Part shown: piece by piece, positions 23,461-23,666 of the stretch
Position numbering within the stretch: the first letter of the stretch is position 1
Layout: the number at the start of each line of letters is the position of its first letter
Virus record (IMG/VR): IMGVR_UViG_3300031758_000576
Location: 1 to 23,666 of that record
Origin: a virus
Strand: one strand, 5' to 3'
Length of the DNA stretch: 23,666 bases
The notes under the pieces: generated by a model
What the model saw: only the letters and a program-made list of their open reading frames with translations
The model's database searches: none
Told to the model about the DNA's origin: nothing
Program-made: the position numbers and the translations under genes

Positions 23461-23666
23461 ATGGCATTTAAGATAAACGGATCTGATGTTATAGGTGCTG
23501 CTAGATCGTATGCCAGTACCGCAAACGTATCCGTCACAGATTCCATCATCATCGCAAATAACGATTCGTTGGATGCCGTGAGTGGATCGGCTGCCGGATA
23601 TACTTTCTCGGATGGTACCGTTGTGATTGGAGAAGACGGTCTAGCGTTAAATGATATTACTCTACG
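23461..23666 (+). CDS. Fibre-like protein, N-terminal part (cut by window end)
   Basis: The first 68 codons are visible and open to the window edge. The N-terminus M-A-F-K-I-N-G-S-D-V-I-G-A-A follows the same pattern as the previous gene (M-A-[YF]-x-I-x-G-x-x-V-I-x-x-A). Both also carry an I-I-A-N-x-S/D-S-L stretch and a G-Y-T segment near residue 48, so they likely share an attachment domain. It has its own late promoter and a GGAG ribosome site. The rest of the gene is unknown; another fibre or adhesin is the likely identity. Confidence 0.7.
   Translation, partial: MAFKINGSDVIGAARSYASTANVSVTDSIIIANNDSLDAVSGSAAGYTFSDGTVVIGEDGLALNDITL

Overview
This window is a nearly gapless, single-strand (all +) stretch of a T4-like contractile-tailed phage genome. 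It covers the baseplate-wedge genes and then a long tail-fibre/adhesin cassette. The phage call rests on four genes in order that read as the gp25, gp6, gp7 and gp8 families, followed by a DUF4815-type giant virion protein. It is supported by four exact copies of the T4-type late promoter octamer TATAAATA, each just upstream of a start codon. The family mix (DUF4815 protein, GNLT/GNVT fibre repeats, beta-helix fibre with Cys-Arg-Asp repeats, Gln-rich collagen-like fibres, Gly-rich adhesin, GYTSGG propeller repeats) is typical of marine or other aquatic T4-like myoviruses. Nothing in the window names the host. No tRNA, integrase, CRISPR array, insertion sequence or host gene was seen.

Layout. 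1-186: C-terminal end of an M15-type peptidoglycan peptidase, overlapping the next start. 180-6218: baseplate wedge genes gp25, gp6, gp7-like and gp8, with a late promoter in front of gp8. 6230-11781: the 1790-residue DUF4815 protein and a 60-residue coiled-coil protein. 11785-12966: a fibre ending in a self-cleaving S74 chaperone. After a 210-base gap with a late promoter comes a translationally coupled run (13177-22266): beta-helix fibre, small beta-protein, 902-residue collagen-like fibre with an S74 tail, 278-residue collagen-like fibre with a different tip, and a 672-residue protein joining beta-propeller and Gly-rich adhesin parts. A third promoter drives a possible 29-residue micro-ORF and a six-repeat propeller protein (22421-23428). 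A fourth promoter, overlapping that gene's stop codon, drives the last, truncated fibre gene.

How it works together. gp25, gp6, gp7 and gp8 build the baseplate wedge. The DUF4815 protein occupies the place of T4 gp9/gp10 and probably links wedge to fibres. The downstream genes supply fibres and receptor-binding tips. The repeat-rich architecture looks suited to swapping, lengthening or shortening host-recognition parts. The most notable observation is a perfect 53-base direct repeat, in the same codon phase, in the two adjacent collagen-like genes: one recombination event would fuse them in frame and exchange the S74 tail for the other tip.
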